Shown piece by piece: positions 25,693-35,143 of a stretch of DNA of 64,000 nucleotides. Origin of the DNA: Limnohabitans sp. WS1 (GTDB taxonomy: Bacteria; Pseudomonadota; Gammaproteobacteria; Burkholderiales; Burkholderiaceae_C); assembly GCF_003063265.1 (NCBI RefSeq), contig NZ_NERU01000014.1, forward strand, positions 1-64,000, given 5' to 3'. The notes under the pieces were generated by a model. That model was not told the DNA's origin and made no database searches. It was given only the letters and a program-made list of their open reading frames with translations. Made by a program: the position numbers and the translations under genes. Position 1 is the stretch's first letter. Each line of letters starts with the position of its first letter.

Positions 25693-27063
25693 ATGCATAT
25701 ACATATCTTGGGCATTTGTGGCACCTTCATGGGGGGCTTGGCCGCGCTGGCCCGCGAGGCTGGGCATCGTGTCACGGGATGTGACGCGGGCGTTTATCCA
25801 CCCATGAGCGACCAACTGCGCTCTTTGGGCATCGAGTTGATCGAGGGTTTTGACGCCGACCAGATGGCCCTCCAACCCGACCTGTACGTGATCGGCAACG
25901 TGGTCAGCCGCGCCCGCCTGCCAGACGGCAGCCCCAAATTCCCGCTGATGGAAGCCATATTGGAGGCCGGTGCGCCCTATACCAGCGGACCCCAGTGGCT
26001 GTCCGAACATGTGCTGCAAGGCAAACATGTGCTGGCGGTGGCGGGCACACACGGTAAAACCACCACCACCTCGATGCTGGCCTGGGTGCTGGAGCAAGCA
26101 GGGCTGGAGCCGGGCTTTCTGGTGGGCGGCGTGCCGCTCAACTTTGGCGTCTCGGCACGTCTGGGCGGCGGGAAGTATTTCGTGATCGAAGCCGACGAAT
26201 ACGACACCGCCTTTTTCGATAAACGCAGCAAGTTTGTGCATTACCGCCCGCGCACCGCCATCCTGAACAACCTCGAGTTTGACCACGCCGACATTTTTGA
26301 CAACCTGGCGGCCATTGAACGCCAGTTCCACCACCTGGTGCGCACCGTGCCTGGTTCGGGCCGGGTGGTGGTCAACGGCCTGGAAGAAAGCCTGACACGC
26401 GTGCTGGCCCAAGGCTGCTGGAGCGAAGTGCGCAGCTTTGGTTCGACCGTGAGCGACTTTGTGGCCGAAGGCGAACCCTCGCAGTTCCAAGTGTTGCAGT
26501 CTGGCCAATCCGTGGCCGAAGTGCGATGGGCCATTGGCGGCGTGCACAACCAGCTCAATGCACTGGCCGCCATCGCCGCCGCCGAACATGTGGGCGTGAG
26601 CCCCGCTGTGGCGGCAAAAGCCATGGCCTCGTTTGAAAACGTCAAACGCCGCATGGAAGTGCGCGGTTGTGTGAACGGCATCACCGTTTACGACGACTTT
26701 GCCCACCACCCCACAGCGATCCGCACCACCGTCAACGGCCTGCGCCGTCAGGTGGGCCATGCCCGCATCCTCGCCATCTTCGAGCCACGCAGCAACACCA
26801 TGAAGCTGGGCACCATGAAAGCCCAACTGCCCTGGAGCCTGGAAGAAGCCGATTTGGCCTTTTGCCATTCGGGCGGACTGGGCTGGGATGCCACTGCAGC
26901 CCTATTGCCCATGGGGGCCAAAGCGCAGGTGGGTGCCAACATAGACGAAGTCATCGCCCAAGTGCTGGCCAAAGTGCAGCCCGGCGACCACCTGCTGTGC
27001 ATGAGCAACGGGGGCTTTGGCGGCATTCACGCCAAGTTGCTCCAAGCCATTCAAACGGTCTAA
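25693..27063 (+). CDS. mpl: UDP-N-acetylmuramate:L-alanyl-gamma-D-glutamyl-meso-DAP ligase
   Basis: 456-residue Mur ligase of cell-wall recycling that joins recovered tripeptide to UDP-MurNAc. It has the MurC-like N-terminal Rossmann start HILGICGTFMGG, the ATP loop GTHGKTTTTSM and the C-terminal FEPRSNT segment. Works downstream of AmpD, which is also coded in this window. The EamA transporter gene starts five bases after its stop, so the two are probably co-transcribed. Confidence 0.96.
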   Translation: MHIHILGICGTFMGGLAALAREAGHRVTGCDAGVYPPMSDQLRSLGIELIEGFDADQMALQPDLYVIGNVVSRARLPDGSPKFPLMEAILEAGAPYTSGPQWLSEHVLQGKHVLAVAGTHGKTTTTSMLAWVLEQAGLEPGFLVGGVPLNFGVSARLGGGKYFVIEADEYDTAFFDKRSKFVHYRPRTAILNNLEFDHADIFDNLAAIERQFHHLVRTVPGSGRVVVNGLEESLTRVLAQGCWSEVRSFGSTVSDFVAEGEPSQFQVLQSGQSVAEVRWAIGGVHNQLNALAAIAAAEHVGVSPAVAAKAMASFENVKRRMEVRGCVNGITVYDDFAHHPTAIRTTVNGLRRQVGHARILAIFEPRSNTMKLGTMKAQLPWSLEEADLAFCHSGGLGWDATAALLPMGAKAQVGANIDEVIAQVLAKVQPGDHLLCMSNGGFGGIHAKLLQAIQTV

Positions 27064-27068
27064 AGGGC

Positions 27069-27953
27069 ATGCTGAACAACAGCAACCGGCGACTGGGTAT
27101 TGGACTGGTCACCTTGACCACGCTGATGTTCGCGGTGCTGGACACCACGGCCAAGTGGCTGGTGCTGAGTTTGCCGGTGTTGCAAGTCGTGTGGCTGCGT
27201 TTTCTCACGCACTCGCTGTTTTCCTTCGCGGTTTTCGCCCCCAGCATGGGGCTGTCGCTGGTGCGCTGGCACCATCCCCGGCTGCAATTGCTGCGTGGTC
27301 TGATGTTGGCCTGCATGACGGGCCTGAACTTTTGGGCCCTGCAATACCTGCAACTGGCAGAAACCGGTGCCATGCAGTTTTCCGTGCCCATCTTGATTGC
27401 TGTGCTCTCGGCCTGGTGGCTTGGAGAAAAGCTGGATGCCCGGCGCTGGGTCGCCATTGCCGCAGGCTTCATCGGCGTGCTGATCATCATTCGCCCGGGC
27501 AGCCAAGCTTTTCACCCGGCCATTTTGCTGTCTGCGGGCAACGCCGTTTTGTACGCCCTGTTCAACTTGCTGACGCGCCGCCTGGCCAGCCAAGAACATC
27601 CGGCCACCATGCAGCTGGCATCGGCACTGGTGTCCACCGCTGTGCTCACCCCTTTTGCGCTGTGGACATGGCAAACCCCCAGCAGCGGCTGGCAGTGGCT
27701 GCTGCTGGCACTGGCCGGACTCAGTGGCGGCGCGGGTCACTATTTCGCAGCGCAAGCCCACCGATTTGCTTCTGCCGCTGTGCTGGGGCCGTTTCTCTAC
27801 CAGCAGATCCTCTACATGACCCTGGGCGGCTGGCTGGTCTTTGACCAAGTGCCCGACCGTGCGGTGTTGTTGGGCGCGACCATGGTGGTGGCCAGCGGTC
27901 TTTACCTGTTGTGGCGCGAGTTCCAAGTCAAGACCGAATCACCTGCGGTCTGA
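27069..27953 (+). CDS. EamA/DMT family permease
   Basis: 294-residue membrane protein with about ten helices in two EamA repeats; it resembles drug/metabolite exporters such as RhtA-like proteins. The ATG at 27069 is taken because the longer frame upstream overlaps mpl. Substrate unknown. Converges with the DAHP synthase gene; a hairpin lies between their ends. Confidence 0.88.
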   Translation: MLNNSNRRLGIGLVTLTTLMFAVLDTTAKWLVLSLPVLQVVWLRFLTHSLFSFAVFAPSMGLSLVRWHHPRLQLLRGLMLACMTGLNFWALQYLQLAETGAMQFSVPILIAVLSAWWLGEKLDARRWVAIAAGFIGVLIIIRPGSQAFHPAILLSAGNAVLYALFNLLTRRLASQEHPATMQLASALVSTAVLTPFALWTWQTPSSGWQWLLLALAGLSGGAGHYFAAQAHRFASAAVLGPFLYQQILYMTLGGWLVFDQVPDRAVLLGATMVVASGLYLLWREFQVKTESPAV

Positions 27954-27973
27954 GCCCGAGGGCAGCGCCTGAA

Positions 27974-27994
27974 GGCTGGACAGGCAGTCCAGCC
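27974..27994. terminator. Hairpin between convergent EamA and DAHP synthase genes
   Basis: GGCTGGAC and GTCCAGCC pair perfectly around AGGCA. No uridine run on either side, so it is at best a weak or factor-dependent terminator. Confidence 0.5.
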
Positions 27995-28010
27995 CACAGA
28001 CCTCTGCAAT

Positions 28011-29132
28011 TCAGCCTGCGCGGCGTGCCTTCACCGCATCGGACAACACCTGCAACACGCCCTCGCTGTCGTCCCAGCCAATGCATGCATCGGTGATGCT
28101 CTGGCCATAGGTCAGATTCGCCACATCGTGCTGGCCGGGTGTGAACTTCTGGGCACCGTCTTTGAGGTGGCTTTCAACCATGACGCCGAACACCTGGCGT
28201 GAGCCACCGCTGATTTGTGCGGCGATGTCCTTGGCCACGTCGATCTGGCGCTCGTGCTTTTTGCTGCTGTTGGCGTGGCTGCAGTCCACCATCAGAGTGG
28301 CAGGCAGCTTGGCAGCTTCCAGTTCCTTGCACGCGGCGGCCACGCTTTCGGCATCGTAGTTGGGCGCTTTGCCACCGCGAAGAATCACATGGCAGTCCTG
28401 GTTGCCCTGGGTCTGCACAATGGCGACTTGGCCATTTTTGTGCACCGACAAAAAGTGGTGGCCACGGGCTGCCGCCTGAATCGCGTCAGTCGCGATCTTG
28501 ATGTTGCCATCCGTGCCGTTCTTGAAGCCAATGGGGGCCGACAAGCCCGAAGCCAACTCGCGGTGCACCTGGCTTTCGGTGGTGCGGGCACCGATGGCGC
28601 CCCAGCTGATCAGGTCGCCGATGTACTGGGGCGAGATCACGTCCAGGAACTCGCTGCCTGCGGGCAGGCCTTGGCGGTTGATCTCGATCAGCAGCTGGCG
28701 GGCGATGCGCAGGCCTTCGTCGATGCGGTAGCTCTCATCCAGGTAGGGGTCGTTGATCAGGCCCTTCCAGCCCACGGTGGTGCGAGGCTTTTCGAAGTAC
28801 ACGCGCATCACGATCTCCAGCGTGTCCGCGTATTTGTCACGCAGGGGCTTGAGGCGGCGGGCGTAATCGAGGGCCGCAGCGGGATCGTGGATCGAGCAGG
28901 GCCCGATGATGACGAGCAGGCGGTCGTCTTGGCCATGCACGATCTTGGCGATCGATTGGCGGGTTTGGGAGATCAGGGTTTCCGTCGCCGTGCCGGCAAT
29001 TGGGAAAAAGCGAATCAAATGTTCTGGCGGTGGGAGCACGGTGATGTCCTTGATGCGTTCGTCGTCGGTCTGGCCGGTACGGTCGGCGGCATTCGGATAC
29101 CAGCTCTCGGGGGCTGCGGTTTTGGCGTTCAT
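28011..29132 (-). CDS. aroG: 3-deoxy-7-phosphoheptulonate synthase, class I (AroG type)
   Basis: 373-residue enzyme that condenses phosphoenolpyruvate and erythrose 4-phosphate, the first step of aromatic amino acid synthesis. Signature segments GPCSIHDP, FEKPRTTVGWKGLINDP, and the metal-site DCSHANSSK and VMVESHL are intact. The ATG at 29132 has GAGGAG before it; an upstream in-frame start is not supported. A leader peptide of eight successive aromatic codons and a terminator stand immediately upstream, so expression is likely controlled by attenuation. Which amino acid feeds back on the enzyme cannot be read from sequence. Confidence 0.95.
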   Translation of the reverse strand: MNAKTAAPESWYPNAADRTGQTDDERIKDITVLPPPEHLIRFFPIAGTATETLISQTRQSIAKIVHGQDDRLLVIIGPCSIHDPAAALDYARRLKPLRDKYADTLEIVMRVYFEKPRTTVGWKGLINDPYLDESYRIDEGLRIARQLLIEINRQGLPAGSEFLDVISPQYIGDLISWGAIGARTTESQVHRELASGLSAPIGFKNGTDGNIKIATDAIQAAARGHHFLSVHKNGQVAIVQTQGNQDCHVILRGGKAPNYDAESVAAACKELEAAKLPATLMVDCSHANSSKKHERQIDVAKDIAAQISGGSRQVFGVMVESHLKDGAQKFTPGQHDVANLTYGQSITDACIGWDDSEGVLQVLSDAVKARRAG

Positions 29133-29160
29133 CGTGGACTCCTCAGATTGAAAAAAGGTC

Positions 29161-29194
29161 AAAAAAAACCGCCGGGCTTTGGGGCTCCGGCGGT
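29161..29194 (-). terminator. Attenuator terminator before the DAHP synthase gene
   Basis: On the minus strand: ACCGCCGG, ten bases, CCGGCGGT, then eight T. It ends 28 bases before the DAHP synthase ATG. The 5' arm CCGCCGG can also pair with CCGGCGG in the leader peptide gene (29236-29242), giving an antiterminator. Confidence 0.88.
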
Positions 29195-29216
29195 GTGTGT
29201 CGAGATGTTCGGGTGC

Positions 29217-29291
29217 TTATGCGCTCGCCTCTCGTCCGCCGGGGACTGAGAACCAAAAATAAAAAAAGTAAAAAGCGATGCGCGAGGACAT
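29217..29291 (-). CDS. Aromatic-rich leader peptide of the DAHP synthase gene
   Basis: 24-residue reading frame beginning MSSRIAFYFFYFWFSVP, ending in TAA. Residues 7-14 are Phe-Tyr-Phe-Phe-Tyr-Phe-Trp-Phe, which would make ribosomes pause when any aromatic tRNA is uncharged. The stop lies 22 bases before the terminator stem. Codons 16-19 hold the CCGGCGG that can sequester the terminator 5' arm. No strong ribosome site is seen before its ATG; a possible -10 (GATACAT, about 29299-29305) suggests a very short or absent 5' leader. Family knowledge: this matches classic leader attenuation (trp, pheA). Presence is seen in the sequence; control is inferred. Confidence 0.85.
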   Translation of the reverse strand: MSSRIAFYFFYFWFSVPGGREASA

Positions 29292-29362
29292 GGGGTTCAA
29301 TGTATCACAGGTTGATGACGCTTCCTGACGGGTCCGCCCAAGGGCAAACCCGAACAGGCGCC

Positions 29363-30832
29363 TCAGGCCGTACCGCCCACGGTGAGGCCATCGATGCGCA
29401 GCGTGGGCTGACCCACGCCCACCGGAACGCTCTGGCCCTCTTTGCCGCAGGTGCCCACACCCGAGTCGAGCTTCATGTCGTTGCCGATCATGCTGATCTT
29501 CTTGAGCGACTCGGGGCCGCTGCCGATCAAGGTGGCGCCCTTGACGGGGTATTGGATCTTGCCGTTTTCCACCCAGTAGGCCTGGCTGGCCGAGAACACG
29601 AACTTGCCGCTGGTAATGTCGACCTGGCCGCCCGCGAAGTTGGTGGCGTACAGGCCCTTTTTGATGCTGGCCACAATTTCTTCGGCGCTCTTGTCGCCGC
29701 CCAGCATGTAGGTGTTGGTCATGCGCGGCATGGGCACATGGGCATAGCTTTCGCGGCGGCCGTTGCCGGTGGGCTTGACGCCCATCAAGCGGGCGTTCAT
29801 CGAATCCTGGATGTAGCCGCGCAAGATGCCGTCTTCGATCAGCACGTTCTTTTGGGTGGCGTGGCCTTCGTCGTCCACGTTGAGAGAGCCGCGACGGTCA
29901 GAGATGGTGCCGTCATCGAGCACGGTGACGCCTTTGGCCGCCACGCGCTGGCCGATGCGGCCGCTGAAAGCGCTCGAGCCCTTGCGGTTGAAGTCGCCTT
30001 CCAGACCATGGCCTACGGCTTCATGCAGCAGCACACCGGGCCAGCCATTGCCAAGCACCACCGTCATCTCGCCCGCAGGCGCGGGGCGAGCTTCGAGGTT
30101 GATCAGTGCGGCCGAGACGGCTTCTTGCACATAGGTCTCGACCATGCCGTCGTCAAAGTAGGCCAGACCAAAGCGGCCACCGCCACCCGCACTGCCCACT
30201 TCGCGGCGGCCGTTTTGCTCGGCAATCACCGTGACCGACAGGCGAATCAAGGGGCGCACGTCGGCGGCCAGGGTGCCATCGGCCCGGGCCACCATGACCA
30301 CGTCGTATTCGGTGGCCAGACCGGCCATGACCTGCACCACACGCGGGTCTTTGGCTCGGGCGATTTTTTCCACGCGTCCGAGCAAATTCACCTTGGCGGT
30401 GCTGTCCAGCGTGGACATGGGGTCCAGCGAGGGGTAGAGCGAGCGGCTGGCTGAGACCTTGCGGGCAGGCACTTTGACGCGTTTGTTTTGCGTCGCCTGC
30501 GCGATGGTGCGCACCGTCATGGCCGCGTCCATCAAAGAAGCTTCAGAGATGTCGTCCGAGTAGGCGAAGGCGGTTTTCTCACCCGACACGGCCCGCACGC
30601 CCACACCTTGGTCGATGCTGAAGCTGCCGGTCTTGACGATGCCCTCTTCCAGGCTCCAGCCTTCGGAGCGGGTGTACTGAAAGTACAGGTCCGCGTCGTC
30701 CACAGCGTGGGCCTTGATGGCGGCCAAAGCGCGGCTGAGGTGGGTTTCGTCCAAGCCAAAAGGCTCAAGCAAGAGGGAGCGGGCCGTGGCCAGACGTTCG
30801 ATGGTGGGTTCGCGTGAAATCATGGGGGCCAT
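29363..30832 (-). CDS. tldD: Metalloprotease TldD
   Basis: 489 residues. The zinc motif HEAVGHGLEGD gives His-Glu-x3-His and an acidic ligand. TldD pairs with TldE/PmbA and is known for removing leader peptides from modified microcins and degrading unfolded peptides. PmbA is not in the window. Two in-frame ATGs (30832 and 30823) are possible; neither has a clear ribosome site. It follows the P1 peptidase gene by about 100 bases on the same strand. Confidence 0.95.
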   Translation of the reverse strand: MAPMISREPTIERLATARSLLLEPFGLDETHLSRALAAIKAHAVDDADLYFQYTRSEGWSLEEGIVKTGSFSIDQGVGVRAVSGEKTAFAYSDDISEASLMDAAMTVRTIAQATQNKRVKVPARKVSASRSLYPSLDPMSTLDSTAKVNLLGRVEKIARAKDPRVVQVMAGLATEYDVVMVARADGTLAADVRPLIRLSVTVIAEQNGRREVGSAGGGGRFGLAYFDDGMVETYVQEAVSAALINLEARPAPAGEMTVVLGNGWPGVLLHEAVGHGLEGDFNRKGSSAFSGRIGQRVAAKGVTVLDDGTISDRRGSLNVDDEGHATQKNVLIEDGILRGYIQDSMNARLMGVKPTGNGRRESYAHVPMPRMTNTYMLGGDKSAEEIVASIKKGLYATNFAGGQVDITSGKFVFSASQAYWVENGKIQYPVKGATLIGSGPESLKKISMIGNDMKLDSGVGTCGKEGQSVPVGVGQPTLRIDGLTVGGTA

Positions 30833-30934
30833 TGTAGGCAGGGATCAAGACCCTTGCCGGGGCTGGAGAGACCAGGACCGTGCCGAACAGGACCAAACAA
30901 GGTTCGCGGGTCCGCAGACGGCCGACCCAAAAGC

Positions 30935-32011
30935 CTACATCCGGCCATGCTGGCGCATCAAGTCCAGCAGCTTGTCTGTGTCCAGCGCAGGCACCACATG
31001 CCCGGCCGGTTTGACAGTGGGCACATCCTCGCCCTGCACCAGGGCGTTGATGACCGCCTCGTCCACGGCCTGCACCGCGGCCTCGTAGAGCACATCCAGC
31101 ACCTCCCAGTTCAGGCTGTGGCGCTGAATCACTGCGCCCATTTTTTCGGGGTGAGGCATGGGGTCGGCCACCGAAAAGGCCAGAAAAATATCGCCCGATG
31201 AATTGCCCCCCGGACTGCCTGAACGAGCAATGCCCAAGCCCGCCCGCTTGGCCAGCGAACGCAAGATCGCATCCGAGAGGGGCGCATCGGTGGCCAAAAT
31301 GACAATGATGGAGCCACTTTCTTTCTTGGCAAAGCCGCCCGGCATGGCTTGACCCACAGGCACCCCCAACACCGACAGCCAGTGACGCCTGCCGTAATTG
31401 GCCTGCACCAAGGCGCCCAGGGTGTAGGTCTGGCCCGCCACCTGGATCTGGCGCGAAGATGTGCCGGTGCCGCCTTTGAACTCGTAGGCGATCATGCCGT
31501 TGCCACCCCCCACCGAACCCTCGGCCACCGGCCCGCTGGTGGCGGCATCGAGCGCGGCCACCGCATGCGCCGCTTGCACATGCAGGGCATTGATGTCGTT
31601 GAGCACCCCGTCATAGGTTTCGGCCACCACAGGCATGGCCCAGGCGTGATGGTTTTGAAAATGCTCGGCGTAACGGCCCAACATCCATTGCACCGCCCCC
31701 TGGTGGCACGCCCCCACCCCATGGGTGTTGGTGATCAGCACGGGCCCCAGAAAATACCCCGCATCGTTGATCCAGTGAACCCCGGTCATCTCGCCATTGC
31801 CGTTGAGGGCATGAAAACCCGCCCACACGGGCATGGGGTTGTTCGCATCCTGCCGGGGCACGATGGCCGTGACCCCGGTGCGCATGCGGCGCGAGGGATC
31901 GGTCAAAGTGGTGAAGCCCACCGTCACCCCGGGCACGTCGGTGATGGCGTTGAAGGGGCCGGTCTGGCCCGCAAAAGGCAGGCCCAATTCACGGGCTCGG
32001 GGTCGGTTCAT
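30935..32011 (-). CDS. P1 family peptidase (DmpA/L-aminopeptidase type)
   Basis: 358-residue N-terminal-nucleophile hydrolase that cuts itself into two chains. The self-cleavage site is GGNSSGDIF, where the serine becomes the new N-terminus, as in DmpA. Family members cleave L-amino acid amides, D-amino acid esters or beta-peptides. The ATG has AGAGGAC before it. It lies between tldD and a dehydrogenase gene on one strand. Cytoplasmic, no signal peptide. Confidence 0.92.
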   Translation of the reverse strand: MNRPRARELGLPFAGQTGPFNAITDVPGVTVGFTTLTDPSRRMRTGVTAIVPRQDANNPMPVWAGFHALNGNGEMTGVHWINDAGYFLGPVLITNTHGVGACHQGAVQWMLGRYAEHFQNHHAWAMPVVAETYDGVLNDINALHVQAAHAVAALDAATSGPVAEGSVGGGNGMIAYEFKGGTGTSSRQIQVAGQTYTLGALVQANYGRRHWLSVLGVPVGQAMPGGFAKKESGSIIVILATDAPLSDAILRSLAKRAGLGIARSGSPGGNSSGDIFLAFSVADPMPHPEKMGAVIQRHSLNWEVLDVLYEAAVQAVDEAVINALVQGEDVPTVKPAGHVVPALDTDKLLDLMRQHGRM

Positions 32012-32078
32012 CGGCGTCCTCTGGTTTCACAAGTTGCCACGAGGCGGGCATCCACAAGCGCTGCCGATGGCTGCTCGT

Positions 32079-32966
32079 TCAGCGCTGACGCATCAATTGC
32101 AACAAAGCCGCATCGTCCAGGTCGGCCCAGCCTTGCGCAAGGGCTTGGGCAAACAAACCGCGTGCAATCCTGCCCAACGGGGGATCAAAGGCCACTTCTT
32201 CGGCGGCCTGCAGAGCCAAGCCCGTGTCCTTGGCCAGCAAAGTGACATGGGCGCGAGGCTCGAAGTCACCGGCCAGGGCCCGACGCATGCGGTCAGAGCC
32301 AATCCAGCTTTGCCCGCTCGATGCCTCGATCACAGACAGCGTGGCCGCGGGGTCCAGACCCAGCCGCTCGGCCAAGGCCATGGCCTCGGCGGCTCCGGCC
32401 AAATTCACGGCGGCCAACAAATTGTTGACCAACTTGGTGCGTGCACCGTCTCCTGGGCGCGTGCCGACACGAAAAACTTGTTGGCTCAAGGCATTCAACA
32501 GCGTTTGGCTACGCTGCCACACCGCATCCGAGCAAGACACCATCAAACTCATGGTGCCCTCTTTGGCACGCAAAGGACCACCTGACATGGGGGCATCAAT
32601 GAAATCGATACCCCTTTGCGACAGTCGTTCGGCCTGCCCTTGCACCGTTCCCGGCCCAAGCGTAGGACACAGCATGACCGACTGACCCGGTTGCATCACC
32701 GGGCCAGCACCGCCTTCGCCCCAAAGCACCACCTCGGTTTGGGCCGCATCCACCACGACCACCATCAACACGCCGTCGGGCGAAAGAAGCTGAGCGGCCT
32801 CCTTGGCAGAGCCACAAGCAATCGCCCCCAATGCCGCCGCATGCGACTGAACCTGCGGGTCAATGTCGTGGACCGCCACAGACCAGCCAAGACCGCACAA
32901 ACGGGTCAGCATGCCACCGCCCATATTGCCCGCACCCACCACCGCGACCTGCATCAGTTTTGTCAT
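32079..32966 (-). CDS. NAD(P)-dependent beta-hydroxyacid dehydrogenase
   Basis: 295 residues. The Rossmann start VAVVGAGNMGGGM, the DAPMSGGPLRAKEGT substrate motif and the catalytic lysine in TKLVNNLLAA mark the 3-hydroxyisobutyrate/tartronate semialdehyde/L-threonate-type family. Substrate unclear. The ATG at 32966 overlaps the stop of rodA as ATGA; a much longer frame runs back into rodA in another phase and is not real. Confidence 0.88.
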   Translation of the reverse strand: MTKLMQVAVVGAGNMGGGMLTRLCGLGWSVAVHDIDPQVQSHAAALGAIACGSAKEAAQLLSPDGVLMVVVVDAAQTEVVLWGEGGAGPVMQPGQSVMLCPTLGPGTVQGQAERLSQRGIDFIDAPMSGGPLRAKEGTMSLMVSCSDAVWQRSQTLLNALSQQVFRVGTRPGDGARTKLVNNLLAAVNLAGAAEAMALAERLGLDPAATLSVIEASSGQSWIGSDRMRRALAGDFEPRAHVTLLAKDTGLALQAAEEVAFDPPLGRIARGLFAQALAQGWADLDDAALLQLMRQR

Positions 32967-34117
32967 GTTTGCACCAGTTGTTTGGATTTTGCAATCGACA
33001 TCAAAATCCCCAAAGCCAGACCCAATGTCACCATGGCCGTGCCTCCATAACTGATGAAAGGCAAGGGCACGCCCACGACGGGCAAGATGCCACTGACCAT
33101 GCCCATGTTCACAAATGCGTAAGTGAAAAAGATCATGGCCATGCTCGCTGCCAACAATCGACTGAACAAGGTTGGCGCTTGCATGGCGATGATCAACGCC
33201 CTGTAAATCAAAAAGAAATAACAAGAAATTAAAAACAGGCCCCCTGCAAAACCAAATTCCTCGCCATAAGCTGCAAATATAAAGTCAGTGGTGCGCTCAG
33301 GAATGAACTCCAGATGCGTCTGGGTTCCTTGCATAAAGCCCTTGCCCCAAAACCCACCTGAACCAATCGCAATCATGCCCTGGATGATGTGAAACCCTTT
33401 GCCCAGAGGATCGCGAGCAGGATCCAGCAAAGTACAGACTCTTTGCCTTTGGTATTCATGCAGAACGTGCCAATCCACGTTGGCTGCGCACAAAGAAGGT
33501 TCAAATGCCACCAAAGCAACAATACCAACTACAGCCAAAGCCAAAGGTGGCAAAATCCATCGCCATTTGAGACCGGCAAAGAAAATCACGGCCAAGCCCG
33601 CTGCCAACACCAGCAAAGCTGTCCCTAAATCAGGTTGCTTCATGATCAAGCCCACGGGCACACCCAATATCAACAAAGCCACTGCAAAATCAGATGAGCG
33701 AAGTTGACCTTCCCGTTTTTGAAACCAAGCAGCCAGCATCAAAGGCAAGGCAATTTTCAAAATCTCACTGGGTTGAATGACCACCCCCAGATTGACCCAA
33801 CGCCGAGCCCCTTTTTTAGTGATGCCAAACAAAGCCACTGCGATCAACAAAATCACACCCATGGTGTAAACCGGGACAGCCCACGCCATCAACTTAGGTG
33901 GTGGAATTTGAGCCACCACAAACATGATGGCACCCGCAATGAGCATGTTTCGCCCATGATCAACAAAGCGCGTCCCGTGATCAAAGCCCGAGGAATACAT
34001 GATCAGCAAACCGGCGCAAGCCAGCATGAAGACAGCAAAAGCCAAGGGACCATCAAAACCCTCAACAAAGCGCCACAGGCGTTGCAGTACGGTGGGTTTA
34101 TGAATCGAGGCGACCAT
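32963..34117 (-). CDS. rodA: Rod shape-determining protein RodA
   Basis: 384-residue SEDS-family peptidoglycan glycosyltransferase of the elongation machinery, with about ten membrane helices. GTQTHLEFIPERTTDFIFA and the C-terminal GVPLPFISYGGT are the family signatures. It normally accompanies mreBCD-mrdA; here it stands apart from them, placed immediately after gpsA (TAA then ATG without a gap) and overlapping the dehydrogenase gene. The divergent identity FtsW is less likely because of length and the FIPERTTDF form. Confidence 0.94.
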   Translation of the reverse strand: MVASIHKPTVLQRLWRFVEGFDGPLAFAVFMLACAGLLIMYSSGFDHGTRFVDHGRNMLIAGAIMFVVAQIPPPKLMAWAVPVYTMGVILLIAVALFGITKKGARRWVNLGVVIQPSEILKIALPLMLAAWFQKREGQLRSSDFAVALLILGVPVGLIMKQPDLGTALLVLAAGLAVIFFAGLKWRWILPPLALAVVGIVALVAFEPSLCAANVDWHVLHEYQRQRVCTLLDPARDPLGKGFHIIQGMIAIGSGGFWGKGFMQGTQTHLEFIPERTTDFIFAAYGEEFGFAGGLFLISCYFFLIYRALIIAMQAPTLFSRLLAASMAMIFFTYAFVNMGMVSGILPVVGVPLPFISYGGTAMVTLGLALGILMSIAKSKQLVQT

Positions 34118-35116
34118 TTATGACTCACCTCTGGGATGACGCCCCATCAAGGCCTGAACGGCCTGCTGCGCACTCAAGTTGCCGTCCAACAAGGCCACCA
34201 CAGCTTGTGTGATGGGCATCTCGACGCCCAACTGTCGCGCCCGCAAAAGCACTGTGCGGGCACTGTAAACGCCCTCGGCCACATGCCCCAATGAGGCCAA
34301 TGCTTCGTTCAAGTTGAGGCCTTGAGCCAACAACAAACCCACCTTGCGGTTGCGACTCAAATCACCTGTCGCCGTCAAGACCAAATCACCCAAGCCTGAC
34401 AGCCCCATAAAAGTATCACTTTTAGCCCCCAAAGCCATTCCCAAGCGGGTCATTTCTGCCAAACCCCGAGTGATCAACGCGGCTCGGGCATTCAATCCCA
34501 AATCGAGGCCATCGCATAAACCGGTGGCAATGGCCAAGACATTTTTGACTGCACCACCGACCTCGACACCCACCATGTCATCGTTGGCATAAACACGCAA
34601 AGCCGGACCGTGAAAGCCCGCGACAAGGGCATCGCGGACACAGGCATGGGGACTTGCTGCGACCAAGGCCGTGGGTTGATGCCGCGCCACTTCAAGGGCA
34701 AAACTCGGTCCACTCAAAGCACCCGCCAGCAAGTGGGGTGCCACATCACGCTGCACCTCGTGCGGCATCAGACCTGTGCCCGACTCAAACCCTTTGCAAA
34801 GCCAAGCCACAGGCGAACGCACCCCTTGCATGAGCTCGAGTGTGGGCCTCAGACCCGACATGGGCGTGGCAACGATGAACAATGTTTGCGCATCGGCGTC
34901 AGCGAGCAAGGGCGTCCAATCTCCACCTGAAATTTGCAACCGTTCGGGCAACTTGATACCGGGCAGATAACGCTTGTTTTGCCCTTCATCGCGCATGGCC
35001 TGCGCCTGTGCCGCGTCCCGAGCATGAAGGCGCACATCGTGATTGGCTGGATGCTGACAGGCCGCCAGCGCCAATGCAGTGCCCCAGGCACCTGCACCAA
35101 TCAGGGTGATGTGCAT
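34118..35116 (-). CDS. gpsA: Glycerol-3-phosphate dehydrogenase [NAD(P)+]
   Basis: 332-residue cytoplasmic enzyme that reduces dihydroxyacetone phosphate to sn-glycerol 3-phosphate for phospholipid synthesis. The Rossmann start [28 protein letters not shown] and the catalytic lysine in [14 protein letters not shown] (sequence reads [10 protein letters not shown]) are present. It abuts rodA and follows secB by 27 bases, the secB-gpsA order common in proteobacteria. Confidence 0.97.
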   Translation of the reverse strand: MHITLIGAGAWGTALALAACQHPANHDVRLHARDAAQAQAMRDEGQNKRYLPGIKLPERLQISGGDWTPLLADADAQTLFIVATPMSGLRPTLELMQGVRSPVAWLCKGFESGTGLMPHEVQRDVAPHLLAGALSGPSFALEVARHQPTALVAASPHACVRDALVAGFHGPALRVYANDDMVGVEVGGAVKNVLAIATGLCDGLDLGLNARAALITRGLAEMTRLGMALGAKSDTFMGLSGLGDLVLTATGDLSRNRKVGLLLAQGLNLNEALASLGHVAEGVYSARTVLLRARQLGVEMPITQAVVALLDGNLSAQQAVQALMGRHPRGES

Positions 35117-35143
35117 CGCAACATGTCCGGGAAACGCTTGGAA

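Noticed and set aside
25618..26868. 416-residue minus-strand open frame opposite mpl
   Set aside because: Overlaps an unmistakable Mur ligase gene on the other strand and shows no family features.
29195..30454. 419-residue plus-strand open frame opposite tldD and the aroG leader
   Set aside because: Antisense shadow of tldD; composition unlike a protein.
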